Notes: generated by a model from the sequence alone, not told the origin. Shown: positions 50,720-59,568, counted from the first letter of the stretch. The stretch: 60,122 bases of DNA from Flaviaesturariibacter aridisoli (GCF_004343705.1 NZ_SKFH01000022.1:1-60122); one strand, 5' to 3'. Numbers and translations are program-made.

Positions 50720-51192
50720 CGCTGCAGCATGCAGCGCAGAACAAAGAAACCGCACACCGCCCCGGAAACGTTCAGCAGCAGGTCGTCCACGTCGAAAGAA
50801 CCCACGTTCGTAGCGTACTGGAACAGCTCGAAAAGGAGGCTCAGGGCGGAGGCCAGTTCGGCGAGGCGCAGGGCGCGGCGGGCCGGGCGGTAAAACAGAG
50901 GAAGGAGGAAGCCGAAAGGCACGAAGCCCGCCAGGTTACCGCCCAGCTGGGCCACACCGGTCTGGTAGTTTTCCTGCAGGGTGATGTAATACAAAATGGT
51001 CCGGCCAGGCAGCAGGTTCACCGTATGCCCCATTTCGGTCCACCGGAAGTGCGCCAGCTGCTCCCGGAAGGCGGCCGGCCGCTTCACTACGAACAGCAAG
51101 GTGAGCACGCACAGGTACGGTACGAACAGCGCCGCCGCAACGCGGCGCAGGTCGCGGCGGACGCCAAAGCCCGGTGCCGCGGAACCACTCAT
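50710..51192 (-). CDS. VanZ-like membrane protein
   Basis: A 160-residue inner-membrane protein (ATG 51192 overlaps the yjbR stop, ATGA). Four membrane segments: about 18-37, 72-95, 105-125 and 138-155. NLLPGRTI and NLAGFVPFGFLLPL (71-84) and SFDVDDLLLNVSGAVCGFF (131-149) are the VanZ signature. VanZ is named for teicoplanin resistance, but most members have unknown functions. Translational coupling to yjbR suggests co-expression. Its stop codon lies in a 7-bp repeat. Confidence 0.87.
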   Translation of the reverse strand: MSGSAAPGFGVRRDLRRVAAALFVPYLCVLTLLFVVKRPAAFREQLAHFRWTEMGHTVNLLPGRTILYYITLQENYQTGVAQLGGNLAGFVPFGFLLPLFYRPARRALRLAELASALSLLFELFQYATNVGSFDVDDLLLNVSGAVCGFFVLRCMLQRSL

Positions 51193-51536
51193 AGCAGCCC
51201 GAGCTCTTTTTGCGCCTTTTTGGTCAGCTTGGCGCCTACCAGGCGGTAGCTGTTGCCGACCAATTCCAGCTTTTTCGAGGGCTTCCAGGTGCAGGCTTCG
51301 GTCACCAACACCCATTTGGCGCGGGCTAGGTAGGGCGCCGGCTCGATGCCCGGCACGCCGCAGAGCTCCTCGAAATCCTCATCTGGCACCTTGACGCTGA
51401 AATTCACCGGTCCCTCCATCCCCGTGACGCAGAACATCCGCCCCCCGATCGTATACACGAGGTCGTGTTCCCATTTGATCTCTTCCTGCACCCCTTTAAG
51501 CGCAAGGCAGGTATTGCGCAGTGTATCGCGGTCCAT
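51189..51536 (-). CDS. MmcQ/YjbR family DNA-binding protein
   Basis: A 115-residue protein: LRNTCLALKGVQEEIKWEHDLVYTIGGRMFCVTGM (6-40), then a CyaY-like beta sheet and a SYRLVGAKLTKKAQKELGL end (96-114). MmcQ/YjbR has a CyaY-like fold and is thought to bind double-stranded DNA; the role is unclear. It forms a coupled pair with vanZ, inserted between infC and rpmI. Confidence 0.9.
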   Translation of the reverse strand: MDRDTLRNTCLALKGVQEEIKWEHDLVYTIGGRMFCVTGMEGPVNFSVKVPDEDFEELCGVPGIEPAPYLARAKWVLVTEACTWKPSKKLELVGNSYRLVGAKLTKKAQKELGLL

Positions 51537-51571
51537 GGAACGAATATCGAAAATCGGCGGAGCTTTCGCAT

Positions 51572-51603
51572 AAAAAAGTAAGCCTCCCGTGTTGCGGGAG
51601 GCT
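51572..51603 (-). terminator. Terminator after infC
   Basis: On the minus strand AGCCTCCCG-CAACA-CGGGAGGCT is followed by T-rich sequence (51577-51572), 40 bp after the infC stop. It ends the thrS-infC unit before yjbR. Confidence 0.85.
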
Positions 51604-51642
51604 GGAATGTTCGTTGCTTTTTTATCCGGGACGGCCCTGTTC

Positions 51643-52308
51643 TTAAGCTTTCGGTTCCGAAGGACGCGGCTCTTTGGGCTCTTTGGGTTCCTTCGGTTCC
51701 TTGGGCTCTTTGGGCTCCCTAGGTTCCTTTGCCTTTTTGGTCTTGGGGCTGATGATCGCCAGCATACGCTTTCCCTCGAGTTTGGGCATGCTTTCCAGCT
51801 GGCCCACTTCGCCGAGGCGCTCGGCGAATTTCAGCAGCAGCAGCTCCCCGCGGTCCTTGAACTGGATGGCGCGGCCTTTGAACTGCACGTAGGCTTTCAC
51901 CTTGTTGCCTTCCTTGAGGAAGCTTTCGGCGTGTTTACTTTTGAAGTCGAAATCGTGGTCGTCGGTGTTGGGCGTGAAGCGGATCTCTTTCATCTCCGTC
52001 GTCTTCGCCTTGGCCTTCATCTCCTTTTCCTTCTTCTTCTTGTCGTAGAGGAACTTGTTGTAGTCGATGATGCGGCACACCGGCGGATCGGCCTGCGGAG
52101 AGATCTCCACCAGGTCGAGTGCCTGGTCCTGAGCCATTTTCAGGGCTTCCTGCGTGGGGTACACACCCATGGTCACGTTGTCGCCCACGAGACGCACCTG
52201 GGGTACGCGGATGTGGTGGTTGATACGATGTTCAGCTTCCTTGCGGGGAATGAATCGTCCTCTGAAACCCCCGCCCGGGCGGAATCCGCCTTTACTTGGT
52301 AATGCCAT
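51643..52308 (-). CDS. infC: Translation initiation factor IF-3 with a repetitive C-terminal tail
   Basis: A 221-residue IF-3, longer than E. coli's 180. Residues 1-22 are a Gly/Arg/Phe-rich head. IF3-N is about 25-95 (EHRINHHIRVPQVRLVGDN, DLVEISPQADPPVCRIIDY) and IF3-C about 100-190. The last 30 residues are Glu-Pro-Lys repeats (EPKEPKEP...), encoded by a 9-bp tandem repeat. The tail is probably disordered. The ATG is standard, not the rare AUU of enterobacteria. It follows thrS by 88 bp. Confidence 0.96.
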   Translation of the reverse strand: MALPSKGGFRPGGGFRGRFIPRKEAEHRINHHIRVPQVRLVGDNVTMGVYPTQEALKMAQDQALDLVEISPQADPPVCRIIDYNKFLYDKKKKEKEMKAKAKTTEMKEIRFTPNTDDHDFDFKSKHAESFLKEGNKVKAYVQFKGRAIQFKDRGELLLLKFAERLGEVGQLESMPKLEGKRMLAIISPKTKKAKEPREPKEPKEPKEPKEPKEPRPSEPKA

Positions 52309-52396
52309 AATGAATCCCTCACTTTGGCCGTCGACAGCCGGCTCCCATGAGGCCTTTGTGTTTGATTTTTATTTCCTGTCGAATTTAAGAACTGTT

Positions 52397-54340
52397 TTAC
52401 TCGCCGCGGCGCTCCTTTATTTCAGGAACCACCGTTTCGAGGAATTCCGCGATGGACTGCGACCCGAGGTCGCCCTTGCCCTGTCGGCGGATCGAGACCT
52501 TTCCTTCCGTCGCTTCCTTTTCTCCCACCACGAGCATATACGGCACTTTCATCAGCTCCGTGTCCCGGATCTTTTTGCCGATCTTCTCGTTGCGGTCGTC
52601 GATCTCTACACGAATATCCGCTTTTTTTAGTTGCGCACGCACTTCTTTAGCATATTCGAGGTACTTGTCGGAAATGGGCAGGATCTTGACCTGGACCGGC
52701 GACAGCCAGGTGGGCAGCTTGCCGGCGTAGTGCTCCAGCAGGAATCCGATGAAGCGCTCGTGGGTGCCCAGCGGGGCGCGGTGGATGATCAGCGGCGTTT
52801 CCACCGTGTTTTCCTCCGTTGTATAGTGGAGCTTGAAGGAGCGGCCCTGCGAGAAGTCCAGCTGGTTGGTCGCCAGGGTAAATTCCCGTCCGATGACGCT
52901 CCAGATCTGCACGTCGATCTTGGGGCCGTAGAAGGCCGCCTCGTCCTGCACTTCCACGAAGGGAATGCCCGACTCGATCAGCACCTCGCGCACCATCGTT
53001 TCGGTTTCTTTCCAGAGCTCGGGCTCGTTCACATACTTCACACCGAGCTTTTCGGGTGAATGCAGCGACAGGCGCATCTGGTATTTGTCTACGCCGAAGA
53101 TCTTGAAATACTTCATGTAGATCTCGTTCACCGCGCGGAACTCGTCGGCAAACTGCGCCTTCGTGCAATAGATGTGGGCGTCGTTCATGTGGAGGCAGCG
53201 CACCCGCATGAGGCCGAACAGCTCTCCGCTTTGCTCGTAGCGGTACACGGTACCGTATTCGGCGATGCGGTACGGCAGGTCGCGGTAGCTTTTGGGCAGC
53301 GCGTCGTAGATCTTGTGGTGGTGCGGGCAGTTCATCGACCGCAGGTAGTACTTCTCCCCTTCCATCTCCATCGGCGGATACATGCTGTCTGCATAGTACG
53401 GCAGGTGCCCCGAGGTGAGGTACATATTCTCCTTGGCGATGTGCGGCGTAACAACGCGCTTGTAGCCGGCGTCTTCTTCCGTTTCTTTCGCCAGCTTCTC
53501 GAGCTCCTCGATGATCACGGTACCGTTGGGCAACCACATGATGAGGCCCGGACCGACGTCGTCATCCATGGTATAAATGGCGAGCTCTTTACCGAGCTTG
53601 CGGTGATCGCGCTTTTTGGCTTCCTCCAGCAGGGCGAGGTATTCGTCGAGCTGATCTTTCTTGGGGAAGGTGACACCGTAAACGCGCGTCAGCATTTTAT
53701 TCTTCTCGCTGCCTTTCCAGTAGGCGCCGGCGATGTTGGTCAGCTTGATGGCCTTGATGAATCCCGTGTTGGGAATGTGGGGCCCGCGGCACAGGTCGGT
53801 AAAGCCGCCCTGCGTGTAGAACGTGATCTCGCCGTCGGGCAGGTTTTCGAGCAGGTCGAGCTTGTACTCATCGCCCTTGTCGGTGAAATACTGGATGGCC
53901 TCGGCTTTGGCGATCGGCTTCCGCACGTAGGGGTTGGCCTGCTTGGCAAGCTCGGCCATCTTTTTCTCGATGGCGGCGAGGTCGTCTTCGGTCATCTTGC
54001 GGTCGCCGAGATCGATGTCGTAATAGAAGCCATTGTCCACCGGCGGGCCTACCCAGAACTTAACGCCGGGAAACTGTGCCTCGATGGCTTCCGCCATGAG
54101 GTGGGCCGACGAATGCCAGAAGGTATTCTTGCCGCTTTCATCGTCGAAGGTGAGCAGCTTAAAGGACGCATCGCTGTCGATGGGGCGGCTGAGGTCCCAC
54201 ACGTCTCCGTTTACCTCGGCGGCCAGCACCTTTCGGGCGAGGCCTTCCGAGATCGACTTGGCGATGTCCATGCCCGTAGTGCCCTTCGGGTACTGCCGGA
54301 CGTTCCCGTCGGGAAGCTTAATGTTGATCTGATCGTTCAT
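52397..54340 (-). CDS. thrS: Threonyl-tRNA synthetase
   Basis: A 647-residue class II synthetase. It has an N-terminal TGS domain (INIKLPDGNVRQYPKGTTG, 4-22), an editing domain (HSSAHLMAEAIEAQFPG near 75-91, HxxxH metal site), and the catalytic core with zinc ligand Cys in SMNCPHHHKIYD near 340. The motif 2 region RYEQSGELFGLMRVR and the C-terminal anticodon domain (SPVQVKILPISDKYLEYA, about 535-552) are present. Length equals E. coli (642). Its promoter box is at 54350. Confidence 0.98.
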   Translation of the reverse strand: MNDQINIKLPDGNVRQYPKGTTGMDIAKSISEGLARKVLAAEVNGDVWDLSRPIDSDASFKLLTFDDESGKNTFWHSSAHLMAEAIEAQFPGVKFWVGPPVDNGFYYDIDLGDRKMTEDDLAAIEKKMAELAKQANPYVRKPIAKAEAIQYFTDKGDEYKLDLLENLPDGEITFYTQGGFTDLCRGPHIPNTGFIKAIKLTNIAGAYWKGSEKNKMLTRVYGVTFPKKDQLDEYLALLEEAKKRDHRKLGKELAIYTMDDDVGPGLIMWLPNGTVIIEELEKLAKETEEDAGYKRVVTPHIAKENMYLTSGHLPYYADSMYPPMEMEGEKYYLRSMNCPHHHKIYDALPKSYRDLPYRIAEYGTVYRYEQSGELFGLMRVRCLHMNDAHIYCTKAQFADEFRAVNEIYMKYFKIFGVDKYQMRLSLHSPEKLGVKYVNEPELWKETETMVREVLIESGIPFVEVQDEAAFYGPKIDVQIWSVIGREFTLATNQLDFSQGRSFKLHYTTEENTVETPLIIHRAPLGTHERFIGFLLEHYAGKLPTWLSPVQVKILPISDKYLEYAKEVRAQLKKADIRVEIDDRNEKIGKKIRDTELMKVPYMLVVGEKEATEGKVSIRRQGKGDLGSQSIAEFLETVVPEIKERRGE

Positions 54341-54349
54341 AAAGGTGGG

Positions 54350-54357
54350 CAAAATTA
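54350..54357 (-). promoter_or_regulatory. -7 promoter box of thrS
   Basis: The minus strand reads TAATTTTG and ends 9 nt before the ATG, so the mRNA leader would be a few nt at most. No T-box-like leader is possible. Confidence 0.7.
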
Positions 54358-54415
54358 ACAAACTCTTGCTTCACTCGGATGCCCCTCCGCTAGCCTTATC
54401 GTTAAATTCGCCTCG

Positions 54416-55600
54416 ATGAACCCGACGAAAAGGATCCTACTGCTGCTGCTGAGCGCTTTTGGCCTCTTCGCTGCCCGTCCGGCTGCGGCCCAGGGCGGCG
54501 TGGCCCGCACGGCTACCGCCAAAGCACCGGCGAAAAGCGTCACTGGCATCTGGCGCGGCTATTTTATTACGGAAAGCGGTGAGCAATACAAACTCGAATT
54601 CCAGATCGACGCCCCCACCGGAGCCGTCCGCGGCATCTCGTATTCGTACCTCGACCGCCGCTTTTACGGAAAGTCGAACATGAAGGGTTTTTTCAACACC
54701 GGCACCAATAAATTCAACATCGAAGAGTTGCGCACCGTAGAAGTACGGAACAGCGGCGGCGGCGGCACCTGCCTGATGAATTACAAGCTCGATTTCACCC
54801 GGTCGGGCAACGAGCTGTTCCTGGAAGGCACTTACCTGGGTAAGCGCGAAGACCGGGCCAACCCGAAAAACAACGGCACCTGGGGCGACTGTGGTGGCGG
54901 ACGTGTATTCCTGCGCCGCGTGGAAACGTCCGACTTTGAACTGGAACCCTTCCTGAAAAAGCGCGACTCCATCGCCGGTGCCCGCACCAACCCTCCGAAG
55001 GTGGCGCCTCCTGCGGCAAACCGTACAACGCCGGCCCCCAAGCCGAAAACCCCGAACGCCGCCACAGTCCGTACGACGCCGAAAAAGCCGGTAACGCCGC
55101 CGGTGGCGAAGGCAACGATCCCGAAGCCGAAGGCGCAAACACCGGCCCCGAAGCAGAACCCTGTTATTCCCCCACCCGCTGATAAGCCGCTTCCCGTGGT
55201 GAAGCGCCCCGAACCGGTGTTCATCCCCGCACAGACCCGCAACCGTGAAAACAGCACGGCCAAGGTCTTTGAAGTGCACAACGAGGAGATCCTCGTGAAG
55301 CTGTATGATAACGGCGAGATCGACGGCGACACCATTTCGGTATACCTCGACAACAAGCTGGTGCTGGCGCACAAGGGCCTCAGCGCGTCGCCGCTGGAGC
55401 TACGGGTGAAGCTCGATCCGAACAACCCAGAGCACACGCTGGTAATGGTGGCGGAAAACATGGGCCGCATTCCGCCCAACACCTCGCTGATGATCGTTTG
55501 GGACGGCGACAAGCGCTATGAAGCGCAGATCACATCGACAGAGAACAAAAATGCCCTGGTGCGTTTCCGCTATACCGGCACCGGCCCGGGCACGCCTTAA
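54416..55600 (+). CDS. Secreted protein with Pro-rich linker and DNGEIDGD C-terminal domain
   Basis: A 394-residue exported protein. Signal about 1-25 (MNPTKRILLLLLSAFGLFA to AAAQ). An N-terminal beta domain (about 42-185) begins VTGIWRGYFITESGEQYKLEFQID and has two cysteines (in GGTCLMNYKL and WGDCGGG). A Pro/Ala/Lys linker (about 195-285) leads to a C-terminal domain (290-394) with VKLYDNGEIDGDTISVYL and RIPPNTSLMIVWDGD. The whole is a paralogue of the next gene. I do not recognise a named family; the C-terminal domain recurs in Chitinophagaceae secreted proteins as far as I recall. Confidence 0.75.
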   Translation: MNPTKRILLLLLSAFGLFAARPAAAQGGVARTATAKAPAKSVTGIWRGYFITESGEQYKLEFQIDAPTGAVRGISYSYLDRRFYGKSNMKGFFNTGTNKFNIEELRTVEVRNSGGGGTCLMNYKLDFTRSGNELFLEGTYLGKREDRANPKNNGTWGDCGGGRVFLRRVETSDFELEPFLKKRDSIAGARTNPPKVAPPAANRTTPAPKPKTPNAATVRTTPKKPVTPPVAKATIPKPKAQTPAPKQNPVIPPPADKPLPVVKRPEPVFIPAQTRNRENSTAKVFEVHNEEILVKLYDNGEIDGDTISVYLDNKLVLAHKGLSASPLELRVKLDPNNPEHTLVMVAENMGRIPPNTSLMIVWDGDKRYEAQITSTENKNALVRFRYTGTGPGTP

Positions 55601-55659
55601 CTCCAACCGTTCATCGAAAAATGCCGCGCCGGCACGGGCATAGCCGCTAAATTCCCATC

Positions 55660-56445
55660 GTGAAATATTTGTTCCTGCCCTTTTTGTGCCTGCTGTCGCT
55701 GCTTTGTGTTGCGCAGGAACCCAACCTGAACGGCATCTGGAAGGGAACGCTCACCCAAAGCGCGGGCGGCTGTTTTCCGAAATATTACATCGAGCTGCAG
55801 ATCGACGTCAGCGGCGATACCGCGGCAGGCGCTTCGTACCACTACTCGGACATCACCAATTACGTTAAGAAAAAATTCCGTGGCGCCTATTACCCTTCGG
55901 TACGCAAACTATACCTGAGCGAAGGGGCGGTGCAGACGTTCAAGATCCCGGCCGATTGCATTCCCTGCATCAAGAATTACGAGCTGTGGTATTCGCGCAA
56001 CGGCAACGTGGAAACACTGCGCGGCGAATGGAACGGCAAGGTGATGAACAGCGACGCTTCCTGCCAGCCGGGCCAGCTGACGCTGACCCGCGTCAAAACA
56101 TCGGCCTTCGCCGAGATACCCGAGGTGGAAGTAGATACCGGGATGATCCGACTGGATTTTTACGACAACGCCGAGATCGACGGGGATTCCATCAGTGTGC
56201 GCGTCAACGGCGCCACCATCCTGACGAACAAGAAGCTGGACATCACGCCTGTGACCGCTTTCGTGCACATCGACCTCGAGCACACGTTCCAGGAAGTGGA
56301 AATGGTGGCCGTGAACCTCGGTCGCATTCCGCCGAATACCGCCCTGCTCATTGTAACGGCCGGCAGCAAGCGGTACAAATTATACCTGACGTCTACGGAA
56401 AGCAAAAGCGCGAAAGTGCGCTTCATTTACGATCCCCCCAAGTAG
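55660..56445 (+). CDS. Secreted paralogue with DNGEIDGD-type domain, no linker
   Basis: A 261-residue exported protein starting at GTG 55660 (no ATG nearby). Signal about 1-19 (MKYLFLPFLCLLSLLCVAQ). It repeats the upstream protein's layout without the Pro-rich linker: GIWKGTLTQSAGG, a Cys-containing sheet (DCIPCIKNYELWY), then the C-terminal domain with RLDFYDNAEIDGDSISVRV and RIPPNTALLIVTAGSKRY. Tandem duplication is the simplest origin. Located 59 bp after its paralogue, probably in the same transcript. Confidence 0.75.
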   Translation: MKYLFLPFLCLLSLLCVAQEPNLNGIWKGTLTQSAGGCFPKYYIELQIDVSGDTAAGASYHYSDITNYVKKKFRGAYYPSVRKLYLSEGAVQTFKIPADCIPCIKNYELWYSRNGNVETLRGEWNGKVMNSDASCQPGQLTLTRVKTSAFAEIPEVEVDTGMIRLDFYDNAEIDGDSISVRVNGATILTNKKLDITPVTAFVHIDLEHTFQEVEMVAVNLGRIPPNTALLIVTAGSKRYKLYLTSTESKSAKVRFIYDPPK

Positions 56446-56450
56446 AGAGC

Positions 56451-56566
56451 GAACGCAGATCCCGCAAGCGGGATACGCAGATCTATTATGGTTGGTTATT
56501 TGCTGACGCACTTTAATCAATAGCGTTTATCCGCGCTAATCTTAAAAATCATAAGAATCTGCGTTC
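56451..56566. repeat. Palindrome-rich spacer with GAACGCAGAT/ATCTGCGTTC arms
   Basis: Ten-base arms (56451-56460 and 56557-56566) are perfectly complementary. ATCCCGC-AA-GCGGGAT (56459-56474) lies inside; CGCCGC-TT-GCGGCG (56575-56588) lies between the right arm and the TonB receptor stop (56590). No coding frame. Confidence 0.7.
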
Positions 56567-56589
56567 TTTCTCCCGCCGCTTGCGGCGCA

Positions 56590-58941
56590 TCAGAACTTGA
56601 AATTCCACGTTACCGCCGGGATGATCGGGAACAGCGACACCTGCTTGGCCTGCACCTGCAGGGTGCCTGCGAGCGGATCGCCCTGCTGGTCGAAATAGAT
56701 GAAATACGGGTTGAGGCGGCTGTAAACGTTGTAAACGCTGAAAACCCAGCTGCTGCTGAAGCGGCGCGGCCGTTTGGGCTGCGGCGTGTAGGTGGCCGAC
56801 AAGTCGAGGCGGTGGTAAGGTTTGAGGCGGTATTGATTCACCTTGCTGTATTCCTGCGTAAGGGTGCCGTCGATGATATAAAAGCGTTCCGGAAGCGTCG
56901 TGGCGTTGCCGGTGCCGTACACGAATACCCCTCCTACTTTCCATTTCGCATTGAGTTCATACATGCCCACCACCGAAAGGTCGTGGCGGCGGTCGTACTT
57001 GGCCGGGTAGCGTTCGCCGCCGTTGATGTCGGGAAATTGGCGCCAGGTCCACGACAAGGTATAGCCCACCCAGCCCGTCAGCCGGCCCCGCACTTTGTTC
57101 ACCAGGAACTCCGCACCGTAGGCCCACCCGTGCCCGAAAACGAAGTGTTCTTCCGGGTCTCCGACGTTGGGCTGGTAGCCTTCCTCGAACTCGATCTGGT
57201 TTTGCATGTCCTTGAAATACACTTCCAGCGACGTCTCGTATTGATTGTCTTTGAAGTTGCGGAAATAGCCGGTGGCATACTGCCAGCTTACCTGCGGCCG
57301 CACGCGGTAGGTGCTGGGCACCCAGAGGTCGGTAGGCAGCGTGGTACCGGCATTGCTCACGAGGTGAATGTACTGGAGGTTGCGCGTCACCGAGGCTTTT
57401 ATCGATGATGCGGAATCCAACTGGAAGCGCGCCGTGATCCGCGGCTCGAAGCCGGAGTAGGCTTGCACCGGGTTAAAGCGACCGTAGACCGTGCTATCGA
57501 GCTTGTTTCCATCGGCATCGCGGAGGAATTTCTTGTAGGGTCCGAGCTGTGTAAACCCGCTCCAACGCAGACCGTAAGCCACTTTCAGGCGGTTGGTCAG
57601 GTCCCAGTCGTCCTGGACATAGAGCGCGTTTTCCAAAGCGTATTTCAACTCGGCGTTTCCGGGTGAGAAGACCACCGAATCCTGCCGCCCCGACACCTGG
57701 TTGGGTACGAACTTGTGATAAGTACTCTGCCCGCCGAACTTGATCCGGTGGCTACCGGCGGGGTACCAGTCGAAGTCGGCCTTCAGGTTGCCATCGCGGA
57801 TGCCCGAGGATAGCCCGACCTCGAAATTGTTCTGCGTAGCCCCGAAGCGGAAGTGGTAGTCGTTGTATACCAGCGTCGTGTTGGAGAACAGCCGCGGCCC
57901 GAACACGTGGTTCCAGCGAAGCGTCGCCGTAGCGTTGCCCCAGGGAATGTTGGCATTGAAGGAGCGCTTTTTACTGACAAAGCGAAACACGTCGCGTCCG
58001 AAATAGCCGCTCAGGTAAAGGCGGTCTTTTTGCGAAAAGCGGTAGTTCACCTTTGCATTCAGGTCGTAAAAGTAGTAGCCCGAGCCGGCAGCATTGGCGT
58101 CTTTGCTCACAAAGGGCTTCGTGAGGACGTCTACGTAGGTGCGGCGGCCCGAGATCATGAAGGAGGCTTTGTTTTTGACCAGCGGTCCCTGCAGCGACAG
58201 GCGCGAGGCGATGAGGCCGATGCCGCCCTCGCCGGTAAATTTCTGGTTGTTGCCGTCTTTCATAGCCACGTCGAGCACCGACGAAAGGCGCCCGCCGTAC
58301 TGCGCCGGCATGCCCCCTTTGATCAGCGCCGTGTTCTTGATGGCGTCGGAATTGAAGATCGAAAAGAAGCCGAACAGGTGGCCGGTGTTGTATACCACGG
58401 CGTCGTCGAGCAGGATGAGGTTCTGGTCGGGGCCACCGCCGCGAACGTAAAAGCCTGCGTTTCCTTCACCTGCGTTGCGAACGCCGGGCAGGAGCTGGAT
58501 GGTCTTCAGGATGTCGACCTCGCCGAGGAAGGCGGGAATGTTTTTGACCTGCACCATCGACAGGTTGATCTGGCCCATCTGCGCGTTGCGCACGTTGGCA
58601 TCGCGGCGGCGGCTGTATACCACCACTTCGCTCATCGCCGCGGATTTTGATTGCAGCAGCAGGTTGATCGTTTCGCCTGACGCTACCGCCAGCGGGCGCG
58701 TGTGGGCGAAGTAGGAAACGTGTGAGGCCACCAGCGTATAGTGGCCGCCTTCGATACTGAGCGAATAATAACCGTACTGGTTCGATGTAACGCTGCGGCC
58801 CGTTCCGGCGAGTGCCACGGTCGCCCCGATGATCGTTTCACCGGAGGCGCTGTCGCGAACGTAGCCGGAAATGGTGTATCGCGTTTGAGCCGTCACTGCC
58901 AGCGTCAGCAGGGCCGCGAGCAGCGTCGCCAGGAAGCGCAT
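56590..58941 (-). CDS. TonB-dependent outer-membrane receptor
   Basis: A 783-residue outer-membrane barrel. After the signal peptide (about 1-18) comes a carboxypeptidase-like regulatory domain (TISGYVRDSASGETIIGATVAL, 23-44), then the plug (EVVVYSRRRDANVR to SSVLDVAMKDG, about 105-230, with the FYVRGGGPDQNLILLDD motif). The 22-strand barrel ends in aromatic-rich WNFKF. It uses TonB/ExbBD energy to import a nutrient or metal complex. The gene starts 3 bp after the DUF3347 gene, so the two are co-transcribed. This subtype usually precedes a DUF4249 gene, which is absent here. Confidence 0.93.
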   Translation of the reverse strand: MRFLATLLAALLTLAVTAQTRYTISGYVRDSASGETIIGATVALAGTGRSVTSNQYGYYSLSIEGGHYTLVASHVSYFAHTRPLAVASGETINLLLQSKSAAMSEVVVYSRRRDANVRNAQMGQINLSMVQVKNIPAFLGEVDILKTIQLLPGVRNAGEGNAGFYVRGGGPDQNLILLDDAVVYNTGHLFGFFSIFNSDAIKNTALIKGGMPAQYGGRLSSVLDVAMKDGNNQKFTGEGGIGLIASRLSLQGPLVKNKASFMISGRRTYVDVLTKPFVSKDANAAGSGYYFYDLNAKVNYRFSQKDRLYLSGYFGRDVFRFVSKKRSFNANIPWGNATATLRWNHVFGPRLFSNTTLVYNDYHFRFGATQNNFEVGLSSGIRDGNLKADFDWYPAGSHRIKFGGQSTYHKFVPNQVSGRQDSVVFSPGNAELKYALENALYVQDDWDLTNRLKVAYGLRWSGFTQLGPYKKFLRDADGNKLDSTVYGRFNPVQAYSGFEPRITARFQLDSASSIKASVTRNLQYIHLVSNAGTTLPTDLWVPSTYRVRPQVSWQYATGYFRNFKDNQYETSLEVYFKDMQNQIEFEEGYQPNVGDPEEHFVFGHGWAYGAEFLVNKVRGRLTGWVGYTLSWTWRQFPDINGGERYPAKYDRRHDLSVVGMYELNAKWKVGGVFVYGTGNATTLPERFYIIDGTLTQEYSKVNQYRLKPYHRLDLSATYTPQPKRPRRFSSSWVFSVYNVYSRLNPYFIYFDQQGDPLAGTLQVQAKQVSLFPIIPAVTWNFKF

Positions 58942-58944
58942 AGG

Positions 58945-59568
58945 TTACTTGTTTACCGCGAAGAGTAGGCTGTCTTTGGGCTCGCCGCACTTCAGCATCC
59001 CGCCCTTATAGGTCGGGTGATGGAGGCCCATATAGGGATTGCGTACGGTGCTGCTGCTGTTGAGCCACACCCCTGGTTCGGTGTCATTGAAGGCCATGTT
59101 GCACTCGATCAGGTAGGTCGGGGCGGCATCGTAGCGGATCACGCGCAGCAGGTCGTACAGGTTCTGGGAGAGCGAATTGAAGCTGCGGCGGGCTTCAGTG
59201 AGGTTGGGAGCCGTCTGCATGGCCGTCAGGTCGCCGGCAAACATGTCTTTGTAGCTGATGGCGGTTTCATAGATGGCCGTGTCCTTGTGCAGCTCATCGT
59301 ACGCCACGGATCCGAGGCTCGTTTGCAGCTTGGCCGCCTGTGTTTTTACCGCCGCACTGTCCCAGTTTACCAATTGCTCGCGCAGGGCATCGTAGTCGGC
59401 CATGGCTTTGCCCACCGACGTGTTAAAAGCCGCGCTGTACTTGCTCTGGGCCACGGGCTTCTGCTTTTCGGGCTCGGGGCCTGCCGGCTCTTCGGACTGG
59501 TGAAAGGCGACAAAATAAACCCCCAGGGCGGCTGCGGCCAGGGCGAGGATCCAGATGAATTTCCGCAT
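58945..59568 (-). CDS. DUF3347-like membrane-anchored protein
   Basis: A 207-residue protein (ATG 59568; six extra upstream codons are dropped). One N-terminal membrane segment (about 4-22) anchors a periplasmic helical domain (about 45-160) with a C-terminal ECNMAFNDTEPGVWL and NPYMGLHH...MLKCGEP pattern. That is the DUF3347 signature, normally Cys...Met...Gly...Asn-Pro-Tyr...Cys-Gly. DUF3347 proteins accompany copper or heavy-metal efflux systems in Bacteroidota. Located 3 bp before the TonB receptor, so a metal-linked role is possible for both. Confidence 0.78.
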   Translation of the reverse strand: MRKFIWILALAAAALGVYFVAFHQSEEPAGPEPEKQKPVAQSKYSAAFNTSVGKAMADYDALREQLVNWDSAAVKTQAAKLQTSLGSVAYDELHKDTAIYETAISYKDMFAGDLTAMQTAPNLTEARRSFNSLSQNLYDLLRVIRYDAAPTYLIECNMAFNDTEPGVWLNSSSTVRNPYMGLHHPTYKGGMLKCGEPKDSLLFAVNK

